24,450 nucleotides of DNA from a virus. The stretch spans positions 1 through 24,450 of the IMG/VR virus record IMGVR_UViG_3300043438_001363, one strand, 5' to 3'. The notes beneath the pieces were generated by a model. The model made no database searches. It was not told the DNA's origin and saw nothing but the letters and a program-made list of their open reading frames with translations. Position numbers and translations under genes: made by a program. Every line of letters begins with the position of its first letter. Positions within the stretch are counted from its first letter, which is position 1. This document shows, in pieces, positions 14,962 through 21,819 of the stretch.

Positions 14962-17052
14962 CTATGCGCTAATATCTACCAATTCACAATTACCATCAGA
15001 GCTACAGGCAAGTGTAGCATTTATAGAGGTACCATCTTCTGTTTCATAAAAAGATAAATCTTCCCATCTAATGCTTTTAGGCATTCTTGACACCAGCTCG
15101 TCATACTCTTCCTTACCAACTTCTTGATATGGAGCTTGCTTGTAAGAATGATCAGAATATGGAAGGAAAGAGATTCCAGAAAGATCATCAAAGTTTTTGT
15201 AAACCCAAGCACCAACCTCCATCCATTCATCATCTTTAACAGAAACTGTAATAGATGGCTTATGGTCACACCAAGCCTTCTGATAAATCATCCAAAGCTC
15301 TAGGTGCTCTATGGCAGTGAGATCTTTTCTTAATGTTGCTCCATTTGGTGCTTTTACTGGGAAAGAAAAAACATAAGTTTCGTTAGGCTTCATTACATCG
15401 TCTTCTACTGGAATTCCAATCTCTTTAAGAAAAATTGAAATAGGATCTCCCTTAGACCCACGAACAGTTCTAATGTAATACTCAGAATGCCAAGGGTGCA
15501 TGCCAGAAGAAACTCCAGTAAGTTGAGAAACTGTTCCAGAAGGCTTTACACATGTAACTGAAGCTGATGGGTTAATTCCTATATTTGACGCTTCCTTAAC
15601 ATTTGCTTCTTTGGCTCTGACCTTAAGTCTTTGTAGAGCATGCTCAAGACGTAGGTGATCATCTTCTTTAATATGATCTTTATTTTTGCAATTTCCTTCA
15701 CAGCTATATCTGCATGTGTAGCCTTCTGGCTTGTGTGCCTGATACTTACCAGAAAAATAAGAATTTCCAAACTGTCCAGTTAGAGATACACCAAGAAGTC
15801 TTTCTTCTTCTGTATTCTTTTTCCAAACCTCTCTGATGTACTTAAAGTTTGTCAATGTTGATTGCCATGTTCCAAGAACTGAAGCAAGCTCAACTTTTAA
15901 AGAAACTGACTCTTCATTATCATCTTCACGAATAACAACTTCTGACAAATTACAGAACTGATTAGGTCTCAATATGATTTCTGAGCATGGGTTAGTGCCA
16001 TAATGTATTTCTGGATCTCTTCCACTTAATGCAGCTTGTTTTTGTGCTGCAGCAACGTTATAGATTCCTCTTTCTCCAGACTTTGAATCATACAAAGACT
16101 TCCATTCAGATATAAACTGCTCCATGTCTGGTTTTCTAGAATACGCTACTGAGTTGTTTGAAAGAGCACGTTGAGGATTGTTTTCCCACCAGTTTCCAGA
16201 CTTTGCTTGCGCCATCTCTATGTCATTGATATTAGACAAGGAGATCATAGCTGATCTACGAACTCCTCCAACAACAACAACCTCGCCAATCTTACACATT
16301 ATGTCATGGGCTTCAATTGGCTTAAGCTGTCTTCCAGCTGCAGTCTTAAATTTTGCAATTGTAAAATCAAAAAGGTTAACTAGCGGTTGAGGTCCAGAAG
16401 ATCTTCCACCCATAGTTTTAAGTCTGGCTCCTGCTGGTCTAACTTTTGTAACATCAAAAGATGGAATCTTTCCATCCCACAAATTCTTCAATAGTAGCTT
16501 ATATGCTGTTGCCCATCCAGTTTTAGAATCTTCTACAACAATAACATCAGAGACTTTTTCTAAAGATTGTGGAATAGACGGGAGCTTATTAATATATTTA
16601 TATTCTACCGAGAAACCAACTCCAGAACCACACATCAAGATATACATGGTTTCGTCAAATGCTCTTGGGTGATCTACTGGCAAATAAGAACAGTTATAGC
16701 CAGCAACATTATCTCTTTCTAAGGCGGGACCAGAAGTCATGACAGCTCTCATAGAAGGCATTACATTTCTCTTATATACAGCATCCTTAAGATTAGAAAG
16801 CAATATATCATCTGGAGTATAGTTAAAATTTTCTTTCAAGTTATTAAGCATAAAGTCAAAGTATCTATCTACAGTTTCTTTCCATGTTTCTCTTCTATTA
16901 AGATCTGGTATCCATCTTGCATATCTAGAAATAGCTATAAAGTTTTCATATGGGTTATTTATCAATGCACTATCAGAATTTGGCTGAAGCATTACCATTG
17001 GCTTTTCCTCAAAGTAGTCTGAGGATTGATTAAAGTTTTTTATTTTTGTCAT
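14962..17052 (-). CDS. nrdJ: Adenosylcobalamin-dependent (class II) ribonucleoside-triphosphate reductase
   Basis: 696 residues, close to the usual size of monomeric class II enzymes (~740). It reduces ribonucleotides to deoxyribonucleotides with a B12-derived thiyl radical, supplying phage DNA synthesis. Visible motifs are C121 (GYNCSYLP) and C367 (NQFCNLSEV) in the positions of the active-site redox cysteines, NPCSEI at 354-359 (N354, radical cysteine C356, E358), and VTCVKPSGTVSQLTGVSSGMHP at 499-520. A C-terminal C683-x5-C689 pair is the likely thioredoxin-facing relay. Residues 436-462 hold an unusual short Cys/His-rich segment (C447, C451, C455, with H440 and H460). The Shine-Dalgarno (GAAAAGAG) is weak. 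It is the first gene of the leftward late block, divergent from the lysozyme gene. Confidence 0.95.
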   Translation of the reverse strand: MTKIKNFNQSSDYFEEKPMVMLQPNSDSALINNPYENFIAISRYARWIPDLNRRETWKETVDRYFDFMLNNLKENFNYTPDDILLSNLKDAVYKRNVMPSMRAVMTSGPALERDNVAGYNCSYLPVDHPRAFDETMYILMCGSGVGFSVEYKYINKLPSIPQSLEKVSDVIVVEDSKTGWATAYKLLLKNLWDGKIPSFDVTKVRPAGARLKTMGGRSSGPQPLVNLFDFTIAKFKTAAGRQLKPIEAHDIMCKIGEVVVVGGVRRSAMISLSNINDIEMAQAKSGNWWENNPQRALSNNSVAYSRKPDMEQFISEWKSLYDSKSGERGIYNVAAAQKQAALSGRDPEIHYGTNPCSEIILRPNQFCNLSEVVIREDDNEESVSLKVELASVLGTWQSTLTNFKYIREVWKKNTEEERLLGVSLTGQFGNSYFSGKYQAHKPEGYTCRYSCEGNCKNKDHIKEDDHLRLEHALQRLKVRAKEANVKEASNIGINPSASVTCVKPSGTVSQLTGVSSGMHPWHSEYYIRTVRGSKGDPISIFLKEIGIPVEDDVMKPNETYVFSFPVKAPNGATLRKDLTAIEHLELWMIYQKAWCDHKPSITVSVKDDEWMEVGAWVYKNFDDLSGISFLPYSDHSYKQAPYQEVGKEEYDELVSRMPKSIRWEDLSFYETEDGTSINATLACSSDGNCELVDISA

Positions 17053-17197
17053 TTTGTCTCTTTTCCGCCATATGGCACATAAAATTTAGTAAGAGTCCTA
17101 TTCTACCAAAGTTCTTTATAGAAAGGAAGGGTAAAAAATAATTTTAAAACAATCACTATTATTAGTTAACTAGAATAAATAAAATCATATTTTTAGG

Positions 17198-17227
17198 TTG
17201 ACATATTGTAAAGTTTAATGGTATTCT
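17198..17227 (+). promoter_or_regulatory. Sigma70-like promoter for the lysozyme operon
   Basis: TTGACA at 17198-17203, an 18-base spacer, then TATTCT at 17222-17227, giving transcription from about 17234. The GGAGGA ribosome-binding site at 17248-17253 and ATG at 17261 follow. It is the only clear consensus -35 in the divergent 17053-17260 region. No equally good promoter is visible for the leftward reductase gene. Confidence 0.65.
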
Positions 17228-17260
17228 TATAGTTCGTTATCTCTATTGGAGGAAATGCCT

Positions 17261-17824
17261 ATGGAGAATATAAAACAAAAACTTAGCGATGTTTTACATC
17301 ACTATGTTGCAATAGCAGTAGCTGTACTGTTTTTATTTACTGGTCAACCAGAAATAATTCAATCAGCATCTGCACTGGTTGTAAAACCAGAAGTAAAAAC
17401 CGAAGCACAACTTAACAAGGAAAAGCTGGAGCAATTCAGCAATACTGTGTGGAAACCATCAGAGTCTTTAACAGACAAAGAATTGGTTGAACTTCTCAAG
17501 GCTGTAGGCTTTGAGGGTAGCGCCCTTAAAATGGCGTGGGCTGTAGCTAAAAAGGAGTCTAATGGACGCCCAATGGCTTATAACGGCAACAGGAAAACTG
17601 GAGACAGTTCCTATGGAATTTTTCAGATCAACATGTTGGGAAACCTAGGTGATGATCGTAAAGAAAAATTCAAACTGGATAGTAACTACTCGTTATTCGA
17701 TCCAGCAATCAACGCAGAGATAACGTATTATATGACCAATGGCGGTCAAGATTGGTCGTCATGGAAAGGTTTAACTCCTCGAACAAAAGAGTGGTTAGAC
17801 AAGTTTCCATCTAAAAAAGAGTAA
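17261..17824 (+). CDS. Secreted lytic transglycosylase/lysozyme-like protein
   Basis: 187 residues. I choose ATG 17261 because GGAGGA lies seven bases upstream, whereas earlier in-frame TTG and ATG codons overlap that site. Residues ~14-38 (HYVAIAVAVLFLFTGQPEIIQSASA) form an N-terminal hydrophobic signal or anchor. A lysozyme-fold core follows: 'MAWAVAKKESNGRP', whose Glu is the likely catalytic acid, then 'SSYGIFQINMLGN', the G-(I/L)-FQIN signature of the goose-lysozyme/transglycosylase superfamily. The C-terminal 'DPAINAEITYYMTNGGQDWSSW' matches the usual closing helices. It would cut peptidoglycan outside the membrane, either as an endolysin exported by the host Sec system or in virion release. 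It leads a plus-strand operon of small genes. Confidence 0.85.
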   Translation: MENIKQKLSDVLHHYVAIAVAVLFLFTGQPEIIQSASALVVKPEVKTEAQLNKEKLEQFSNTVWKPSESLTDKELVELLKAVGFEGSALKMAWAVAKKESNGRPMAYNGNRKTGDSSYGIFQINMLGNLGDDRKEKFKLDSNYSLFDPAINAEITYYMTNGGQDWSSWKGLTPRTKEWLDKFPSKKE

Positions 17825-17848
17825 GGGGTTAATATTAAGATACAAGTA

Positions 17849-18046
17849 GTGTCTAAGTATTTAGCTCTGTCAAGGGAAGGCCTTGTGTCAGAGATGGTTT
17901 GTCCATTAGACCAAGGTCTTCTCTTTTCTAATCAAGACGAAAAAGAAAAAATATTTGTATACTGTATTTCTTGCCAATATAAAAATTATATTGGAAGTGC
18001 TGTTTATTCAAAAATGCTGGAGAGTGTAAGTAATGCCGCTAAATAA
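17849..18046 (+). CDS. Small zinc-ribbon-like hypothetical protein
   Basis: 65 residues from GTG 17849. Upstream in-frame options are ATA and ATT codons close behind AAGGGG at 17824-17829, so the true start may be an ATT near 17834. The protein has 'MVCPLDQGLLF' and then 'VYCISCQYKNYIG', giving C-x20-C-x2-C, a small zinc-ribbon-like pattern seen in short phage proteins. It follows the lysozyme by a few bases and overlaps the next gene by 14 bases. Function is unknown. Confidence 0.75.
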   Translation: MSKYLALSREGLVSEMVCPLDQGLLFSNQDEKEKIFVYCISCQYKNYIGSAVYSKMLESVSNAAK

Positions 18047-18236
18047 CGAATTTGATGAGGCTTTAAGAGCTAAGGTAGCAAGGAATATACCATGTATGCA
18101 TATGCCTGGTTTGCTTCTTGCAGAAAAAGCACTTATTGTAGTTAAAGAATATGCTGAAGAAGCTAAATCTAGAGGCTTAACAACTATAGATGAATTGCTT
18201 GAAGATATGAAAGTAAAAGATGGAAAATCCGAGTAA
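18033..18236 (+). CDS. Small helical hypothetical protein
   Basis: 67 residues starting ATGCCGCTAAAT, with GGAGAG eight bases upstream inside the end of the previous gene. The product is mostly helical and charged (ALRAKVARN, LLLAEKALIVVKEYAEEAKS, DELLEDMKVKDGK), with no membrane segment and no recognised motif. It overlaps its neighbours by 14 and 17 bases, so the set is probably translated as one coupled unit. Confidence 0.75.
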   Translation: MPLNNEFDEALRAKVARNIPCMHMPGLLLAEKALIVVKEYAEEAKSRGLTTIDELLEDMKVKDGKSE

Positions 18237-18423
18237 TAATTTAGAAGACAATCTCCCTATGGTTAACTACATAATGCTCCATAGGATATATGATGTATTA
18301 TGCCTAATAGCTAAATTAAATGGGGGTAGTAATGAGATTGAAAAAATGGTAAAATATCATGAAGATGGATTTTTGCTGGGACCTTCCCCAGCATTTAGAG
18401 CGGAAGATGAAAAGAATGAATAA
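18220..18423 (+). CDS. Small hypothetical protein
   Basis: 67 residues; ATG at 18220, with a later in-frame ATG at 18259 (MVNYIMLHRIYDVL) as an alternative. The central part is a hydrophobic helix, 'MLHRIYDVLCLIAKLNG'. The C-terminus is acidic. The purine-rich GAAAGTAAAAG upstream is a weak ribosome-binding site, consistent with coupling to the previous gene. No family recognised. Confidence 0.7.
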   Translation: MENPSNNLEDNLPMVNYIMLHRIYDVLCLIAKLNGGSNEIEKMVKYHEDGFLLGPSPAFRAEDEKNE

Positions 18424-18613
18424 GGATAAAGAATCAGTAGTAGAGCTTATGGTTGCAGTATATGAGACTATAAATACAAAAATGGCTTTGATGTCTGGAA
18501 TGACTGAAGAAGAAGTAGAATCAAAAACAAATGAAGCACGTCCAGCTATGGTTTATTTTATGTCTGAAATATACAATAAGCTTGATGAAAATGATATACT
18601 AGCTCAGCAATAA
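18416..18613 (+). CDS. Small acidic helical hypothetical protein
   Basis: I place the start at ATG 18416 (MNKDKESVVELMV), which overlaps the previous stop by eight bases. Earlier in-frame ATGs at 18359, 18365 and 18407 would bury the gene in its neighbour and add residues of unlikely composition. The 65-residue product is helical and Met/Glu-rich (YETINTKMALMSGMTEEEVESK, YFMSEIYNKLDEND), with no recognised domain. Confidence 0.7.
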   Translation: MNKDKESVVELMVAVYETINTKMALMSGMTEEEVESKTNEARPAMVYFMSEIYNKLDENDILAQQ

Positions 18614-18637
18614 TTATAAAAGTGATATAATTAGTTT

Positions 18638-18778
18638 ATGTCACCTAAACATTTTAGCCAAGTCATGAAAACTCCATACTTTAGAATGGATAACCAGGTT
18701 TTGTCACTTTGTAAATGTTTTGAATGTAGAATAGAAAATCTTTTTATTAGATTTTTTAGCATAAGAAGAAAAAAATAA
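18638..18778 (+). CDS. Possible 46-residue basic Cys-containing peptide
   Basis: An ATG-to-TAA frame of 46 codons fills the gap between the previous gene and the terminator. The product has a C-x-C-x2-C cluster (LCKCFEC) followed by a basic hydrophobic tail (NLFIRFFSIRRKK). The ribosome-binding site is weak. It is supported only by position and by the absence of anything else in the gap. Confidence 0.4.
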   Translation: MSPKHFSQVMKTPYFRMDNQVLSLCKCFECRIENLFIRFFSIRRKK

Positions 18779-18780
18779 AA

Positions 18781-18821
18781 TTACGTAAGTTGAGATAATA
18801 CTCCTTACGTATGCACGTAAG
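18781..18821 (+). promoter_or_regulatory. Competing ACGTAAG/CTTACGT hairpins before the terminator
   Basis: ACGTAAG occurs at 18783-18789 and 18815-18821, with its complement CTTACGT at 18804-18810 between them. CTTACGT can pair with either copy, giving two mutually exclusive 7-bp hairpins (loops of 14 or 4 bases) a few bases ahead of the terminator stem. This resembles an attenuator or antiterminator layout, or a repeated protein-binding site (TTACGTAA is palindromic). Confidence 0.4.
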
Positions 18822-18825
18822 TGCT

Positions 18826-18865
18826 AAACCCCAATCGGATCCGCCTCTGATTGGGGTTTTATTTT
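18826..18865. terminator. Strong bidirectional intrinsic terminator
   Basis: AAACCCCAATC pairs with GATTGGGGTTT (11 bp) around a 12-base loop, followed on the plus strand by TATTTTTATCT and preceded by A residues that serve as the T-run on the minus strand. It sits between two convergent transcription units, the lysozyme operon and the oxygenase operon. Confidence 0.85.
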
Positions 18866-18876
18866 TATCTATATAA

Positions 18877-19473
18877 TTAAATTTTTTTGTGAACAAACAT
18901 TGACGCTATGACTCTATCTCCATTATAAAATCTATTTACTGCATGGGAGTATTCTTTTGTGCCAGGGTGACAAATTAGAGTTCCAGATTTTGGCTTTACA
19001 GATATGCCTTTATTAACATAAACAATTTCACCGTCATCAAAATCATCATTAATAAATATAACTAAACCTTTTGATACAAAAGACTTTCTTTCATTTAAAT
19101 CTTTTTCAGATAGATCGTATGAAACGTCATCTGCATGCGGTGGCATTATATATTCCGAGTTTAAAAACTCTATAGGAGTGTCTTTTGATAAAAAATCAAT
19201 ATTTCTATATTTAATTAATGAGATAAAGTCTGTATATGGACGTACTAACCATTCGGTTGAGTTATTAAAAATATCCTCTAATTTAGATAAATAAAAATTC
19301 CAAGTTTCAACTAAACTTTTTTCTGTTAAAATTAAAGATGTGTGAGCTAAATGTCCATAATCTTCAATGTAAGAATTAGACTTTATAGATTTTTGAATTT
19401 TGGCAATATCTTCTTTAGATATAAAATCTTCTATATAAAATATGTTTTCATCTAAGTATACTTTATCCATCAT
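18877..19473 (-). CDS. 2OG-Fe(II) oxygenase superfamily protein A
   Basis: 198 residues. It starts at ATGATG, overlapping the stop of the upstream oxygenase (ATGA). The iron-binding triad is visible: H-x-D in 'YIMPPHADDVSYD' (~113-115) and the distal His in 'GTKEYSHAVNRF' (~177). The following 'GDRVIASMFV' supplies the Arg that binds 2-oxoglutarate. Between them is the typical 'LVIFINDDFDDGEIVYVNKG' core strand set. The fold is the prolyl-hydroxylase-like double-stranded beta-helix. Substrates of phage members are unknown; hydroxylation of a protein, a nucleobase or a sugar is possible. It is second in a two-gene leftward operon. Confidence 0.88.
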   Translation of the reverse strand: MMDKVYLDENIFYIEDFISKEDIAKIQKSIKSNSYIEDYGHLAHTSLILTEKSLVETWNFYLSKLEDIFNNSTEWLVRPYTDFISLIKYRNIDFLSKDTPIEFLNSEYIMPPHADDVSYDLSEKDLNERKSFVSKGLVIFINDDFDDGEIVYVNKGISVKPKSGTLICHPGTKEYSHAVNRFYNGDRVIASMFVHKKI

Positions 19474-20222
19474 TCACCAAATATCCGTTTTTTATTTCTT
19501 TCTACTGTTTCTAAGTTATAAAAATCATTAGTTATGTCTTCTGGTAATTTAACATCTTTGAATCCCCAAGGTACAAACCCTTGTGATGGACCCATTCTCC
19601 AAAAATGTGGGGTTATGTACTTAAAACCTATATTAGGAACAGCTTCATGTTCATTATCTAGATCCGAAGATTTAAACATGATGATGCTTCCAGATTCTGG
19701 TTTTATTTGTAAATTATAGTTTGGAAAATATAAATATCCATCAGAATAATCATCATTGTAATATATGACAAAGGAGTGCTCTAGGTCATCATAGGGGCAG
19801 TCTGTGTGCAGTCCTCTAGATTGCATAGAGTTGTATTTACCAATAACATACCCAGGCGATGGGATTCTAGGATTCAAGGTAGTGTCTATCCCTAAATAAT
19901 TTGCATACTTATCTGAGCAATCTATAACAGCTTTATTAATAGATTCAAATACCCAATGACTTTCAGTATCTTTTTTATGTGGGTCAAACCAGTTTGGGTC
20001 ATATATACATTTAGCTAACCCAAAGTCTTCTGGAGTAATTCCTAATTCTTCCCAATCTTTTTTTTGCTCTAATGAAAACGCATATTTATTTCCCCATGGT
20101 AGCCAATCGGTAATAATATCATTTGACGTAGATTCTATATACTTTAGAATTTCTTTAGAATTAGGTATTGCATTTTTAAAATAAAAAATTTTATCGTTGT
20201 ATATTTCAACTTCTATAGACAT
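19470..20222 (-). CDS. 2OG-Fe(II) oxygenase superfamily protein B
   Basis: 250 residues with AAGGAG seven bases upstream of ATG. The H-x-D pair is in 'GLHTDCPYDD', the distal His in 'NEHEAVPNIG', and the core strand is 'SFVIYYNDDYSDGYLYFPNY' with 'KPESGSIIMFKS'. Where most members have an R that binds 2OG, this one reads 'GFKYITPHFWRMG', so the ligand may be the Lys or the later Arg. It is coupled to oxygenase A by a four-base overlap. The substrate is unknown. Confidence 0.85.
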   Translation of the reverse strand: MSIEVEIYNDKIFYFKNAIPNSKEILKYIESTSNDIITDWLPWGNKYAFSLEQKKDWEELGITPEDFGLAKCIYDPNWFDPHKKDTESHWVFESINKAVIDCSDKYANYLGIDTTLNPRIPSPGYVIGKYNSMQSRGLHTDCPYDDLEHSFVIYYNDDYSDGYLYFPNYNLQIKPESGSIIMFKSSDLDNEHEAVPNIGFKYITPHFWRMGPSQGFVPWGFKDVKLPEDITNDFYNLETVERNKKRIFGE

Positions 20223-20273
20223 AACATATCTCCTTATTGATTTCAGAAAGTGCGGCGAAAAGTGAGCCGAAAA

Positions 20274-20426
20274 TTAGAGACCATTATTTTCATTATCTAT
20301 GATATTCTTCAACATCTGGATATATGCCAGGATTTCTTCCTCAGTAGGCTGATCTGTGTATTCTGCTGGTAACCCAGCCCATATCACAAAAAGGAGGGCG
20401 GAAAGAGGGACATCATAAGCTAGCAT
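20274..20426 (-). CDS. Possible 50-residue small protein
   Basis: ATG at 20426 is preceded by AAGGAG about 12 bases upstream, and the frame runs 50 codons to TAA. The product has a hydrophobic N-terminal half (YDVPLSALLFVIWAGLP) and an acidic helical half (PTEEEILAYIQMLKNIIDNE). It lies directly between the tRNA gene and the oxygenase operon, on the same strand. The good ribosome-binding site is the main support, though its spacing is long. Confidence 0.5.
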   Translation of the reverse strand: MLAYDVPLSALLFVIWAGLPAEYTDQPTEEEILAYIQMLKNIIDNENNGL

Positions 20427-20462
20427 ATAAGTATTATACTCCTTATTAAATGAGAAACCAAG

Positions 20463-20537
20463 TAGGCCTATTGGGATTTGAACCCAAAGTCGATTGCATA
20501 TAAGACAATTGCTTTAACCAGATTAAGCTATAGGCCC
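20463..20537 (-). tRNA. tRNA-Ile(UAU)
   Basis: A complete 75-nt cloverleaf read on the minus strand. The acceptor stem GGGCCTA pairs with TAGGCCT (closing pair G-U), discriminator A. The D arm is GCTT...AAGC, and the anticodon stem ATTGT pairs with GCAAT around loop CTTATAT. The five-base variable loop is CGACT, and the T arm TTGGG-TTCAAAT-CCCAA is perfect. With U33 fixed, the anticodon is UAU, reading AUA (Ile). No 3' CCA is encoded. Most bacteria read AUA with a lysidine-modified CAU tRNA, so a direct UAU isoacceptor would let this AT-rich phage use its frequent ATA codons without that pathway. Confidence 0.9.
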
Positions 20538-20542
20538 TTATA

Positions 20543-20620
20543 TTAGCCTATTATCTGTATGAGTATGCCAAGGATAAAAGTAATGACAGTTATTATGGCT
20601 ACTGCAATAAGATTCTTCAT
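20543..20620 (-). CDS. Possible 25-residue single-span membrane peptide
   Basis: ATG at 20620 opens a 25-codon frame encoding MKNLIAVAIITVITFILGIL and then IQIIG, almost entirely one hydrophobic span with a Lys near the start. GAAAG lies directly before the ATG. It lies five bases upstream of the tRNA on the same strand. Too short to classify; micro-membrane peptides of this kind are common in phages, but the frame could be chance. Confidence 0.45.
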   Translation of the reverse strand: MKNLIAVAIITVITFILGILIQIIG

Positions 20621-20746
20621 CTTTCTATCCCGCCTTTTCTTATGTATTTTCTTTATGTTTTTTAATGATTTATCTGGGGATATTAGATTTTAGGAAAGCC
20701 CCCCTACCCCCCAAATTTTAACTTTTTGGAAAGATAGAGAAGCAGT

Positions 20747-20791
20747 CCTGAAATACCCACAGATTATATCTGGTACATATTGAGTTTCAGG
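20747..20791 (-). ncRNA. Nested hairpin, candidate structured RNA or leader
   Basis: An outer stem CCTGAAA (20747-20753) pairs with TTTCAGG (20785-20791), and an inner perfect stem CAGAT-TAT-ATCTG lies inside it. A further CCAAA/TTTGG stem and G-rich/C-rich runs follow. It lies about 20 bases after the promoter-like site at 20815-20844 and before the 25-residue peptide and the tRNA. No known riboswitch consensus is recognisable to me. Confidence 0.4.
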
Positions 20792-20814
20792 GTAAGCCCC
20801 CACAAAGCAAACTA

Positions 20815-20844
20815 AGTGTAGCATTTAACTTTTATTGAAGTCAA
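20815..20844 (-). promoter_or_regulatory. Sigma70-like promoter ahead of the tRNA segment
   Basis: On the minus strand TTGACT, an 18-base spacer and TACACT lie just before the end of the upstream oxygenase gene, predicting a start near 20808. It would transcribe the hairpin region, the micro-peptide, the tRNA and perhaps the oxygenase B/A operon. Confidence 0.5.
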
Positions 20845-20853
20845 TACTTAAAT

Positions 20854-21582
20854 TTATTTTTTTTCCGAATGTTCAAATGGCAAAGTGTAGAAATTCTTTG
20901 GCAAATCATTTTCGCCATATTCTCCAGTTATAGCACTAGACATTTTAATTGCATTAATACCCTCATATAGCTGGTCATTTTCTCTTAATGCTTGCGCTTC
21001 TGGAAGTGAAGCAAATCCAGCTACAATATATCTAACCCTATCACCTTTTACTTCTTCTGTATAGTGTGCATATTTTTCAAATCCAGGATGTAGCAGCAAA
21101 TCTCCCTTTTCAGGTTTATACATAAACTTAACATTTGGATAGGATATTTCACCACCGTCAAAATTGCTTAGATAGTGTGTTACACCAAATACGCATTTAT
21201 TATCCATACCTAGTGATTCCGACAAATTATCAGCATGTAAGAACATAGACTGCCCCTTGGTCATTCTATGAACAGAGTTCATGCTTTCGACCCAAAGCTC
21301 CTGTCTAAAGAGCTCCTGTAGCCTTATACGCATATGTTTTAGCTCTTCATCAAGTTCTGGATCTTCTATAAAAAAGAACTTGCCATGCCACCATTCTCTT
21401 TTATTTCTGTCCCACCAGATATCTTCTCCAAATGATTCTACATGGCTTACTAGTTTGTCGCAAAGATCATCTGATAGCCAGTTTTTTAATACAACTATGT
21501 TATCTTCAATTAGAACCGCATTAGGTTCTTTTTCTAGAATTTGATCAATCTGATTTTTAACTATAGATGCATATGGTTCCAT
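20854..21582 (-). CDS. 2OG-Fe(II) oxygenase superfamily protein C (leaderless start)
   Basis: 242 residues from ATG 21582 (MEPYASIVKNQ). A longer frame begins at 21603, but a -10 box (TATAAT) sits inside it and its predicted transcription start falls exactly on the A of ATG 21582. The shorter, leaderless form is therefore favoured. Catalytic residues: H-x-D in 'SMFLHADNLSES', distal His in 'FEKYAHYTEEVKG', and Arg in 'GDRVRYIVAGFA'. 'THYLSNFDGGEISYPNVKFM' and 'KPEKGDLLLHPG' form the beta core. This is the prolyl-hydroxylase-like group. A C-terminal extension of ~50 residues (ALRENDQLYEGINAIKM...) goes beyond the core. The substrate is unknown. Confidence 0.88.
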   Translation of the reverse strand: MEPYASIVKNQIDQILEKEPNAVLIEDNIVVLKNWLSDDLCDKLVSHVESFGEDIWWDRNKREWWHGKFFFIEDPELDEELKHMRIRLQELFRQELWVESMNSVHRMTKGQSMFLHADNLSESLGMDNKCVFGVTHYLSNFDGGEISYPNVKFMYKPEKGDLLLHPGFEKYAHYTEEVKGDRVRYIVAGFASLPEAQALRENDQLYEGINAIKMSSAITGEYGENDLPKNFYTLPFEHSEKK

Positions 21583-21588
21583 GCTCTT

Positions 21589-21616
21589 ATTATACACCGC
21601 CATATATTCTAGTCAA
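21589..21616 (-). promoter_or_regulatory. Sigma70-like promoter giving a leaderless mRNA
   Basis: On the minus strand TTGACT (21616-21611), a 16-base spacer, then a perfect TATAAT (21594-21589). Seven bases further is the A of ATG 21582. Leaderless transcripts are common in actinobacteria. Confidence 0.65.
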
Positions 21617-21722
21617 CTGCTTTTTCAGATTTAAGAAAATGTTAATATATTTTTTACATGTATGATACACGATTTGGGCAAAACGGACATTTCGGATAGT
21701 GCGCCCATAATGAATGGTCATT

Positions 21723-21738
21723 TGTGACCTATCTCACA
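21723..21738. promoter_or_regulatory. Crp/GlxR-like operator 1
   Basis: TGTGA-CCTATC-TCACA, a perfect match to the TGTGA-N6-TCACA palindrome bound by Crp/GlxR-family regulators. It lies about 83 bp upstream of the -10 box at 21814. Confidence 0.65.
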
Positions 21739-21747
21739 CGATTTTTT

Positions 21748-21763
21748 TGTGACTTACCTCACA
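21748..21763. promoter_or_regulatory. Crp/GlxR-like operator 2
   Basis: TGTGA-CTTACC-TCACA, centred exactly 25 bp from operator 1. Both lie between a distant inverted repeat, CGGACATT (21684-21691) and AATGTCCG (21763-21770), which could bracket a regulatory complex for the divergent genes. Confidence 0.65.
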
Positions 21764-21797
21764 ATGTCCGAATTGTACGCATTTATAAGTTGCAATT

Positions 21798-21819
21798 TGT
21801 CAGACCCCCATGTTATGCT
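21798..21819 (+). promoter_or_regulatory. PafBC/RecA-NDp-like early promoter 1
   Basis: TGTCAGAC, exactly eight bases, then TATGCT, matching TGTCR-x3-N8-TANNNT. It precedes the gene at 21861. The -35 region carries no TTGACA, as is usual for PafBC-type promoters. Confidence 0.65.

Noticed and set aside
15667-15747. Intein or homing endonuclease insert in the reductase
   Set aside because: The segment is only ~27 residues and has no splicing-junction or endonuclease motif.
20640-20853. A second tRNA upstream of tRNA-Ile
   Set aside because: The nested hairpin has no T arm (no GTTC-type loop) and no acceptor pairing of the right length.
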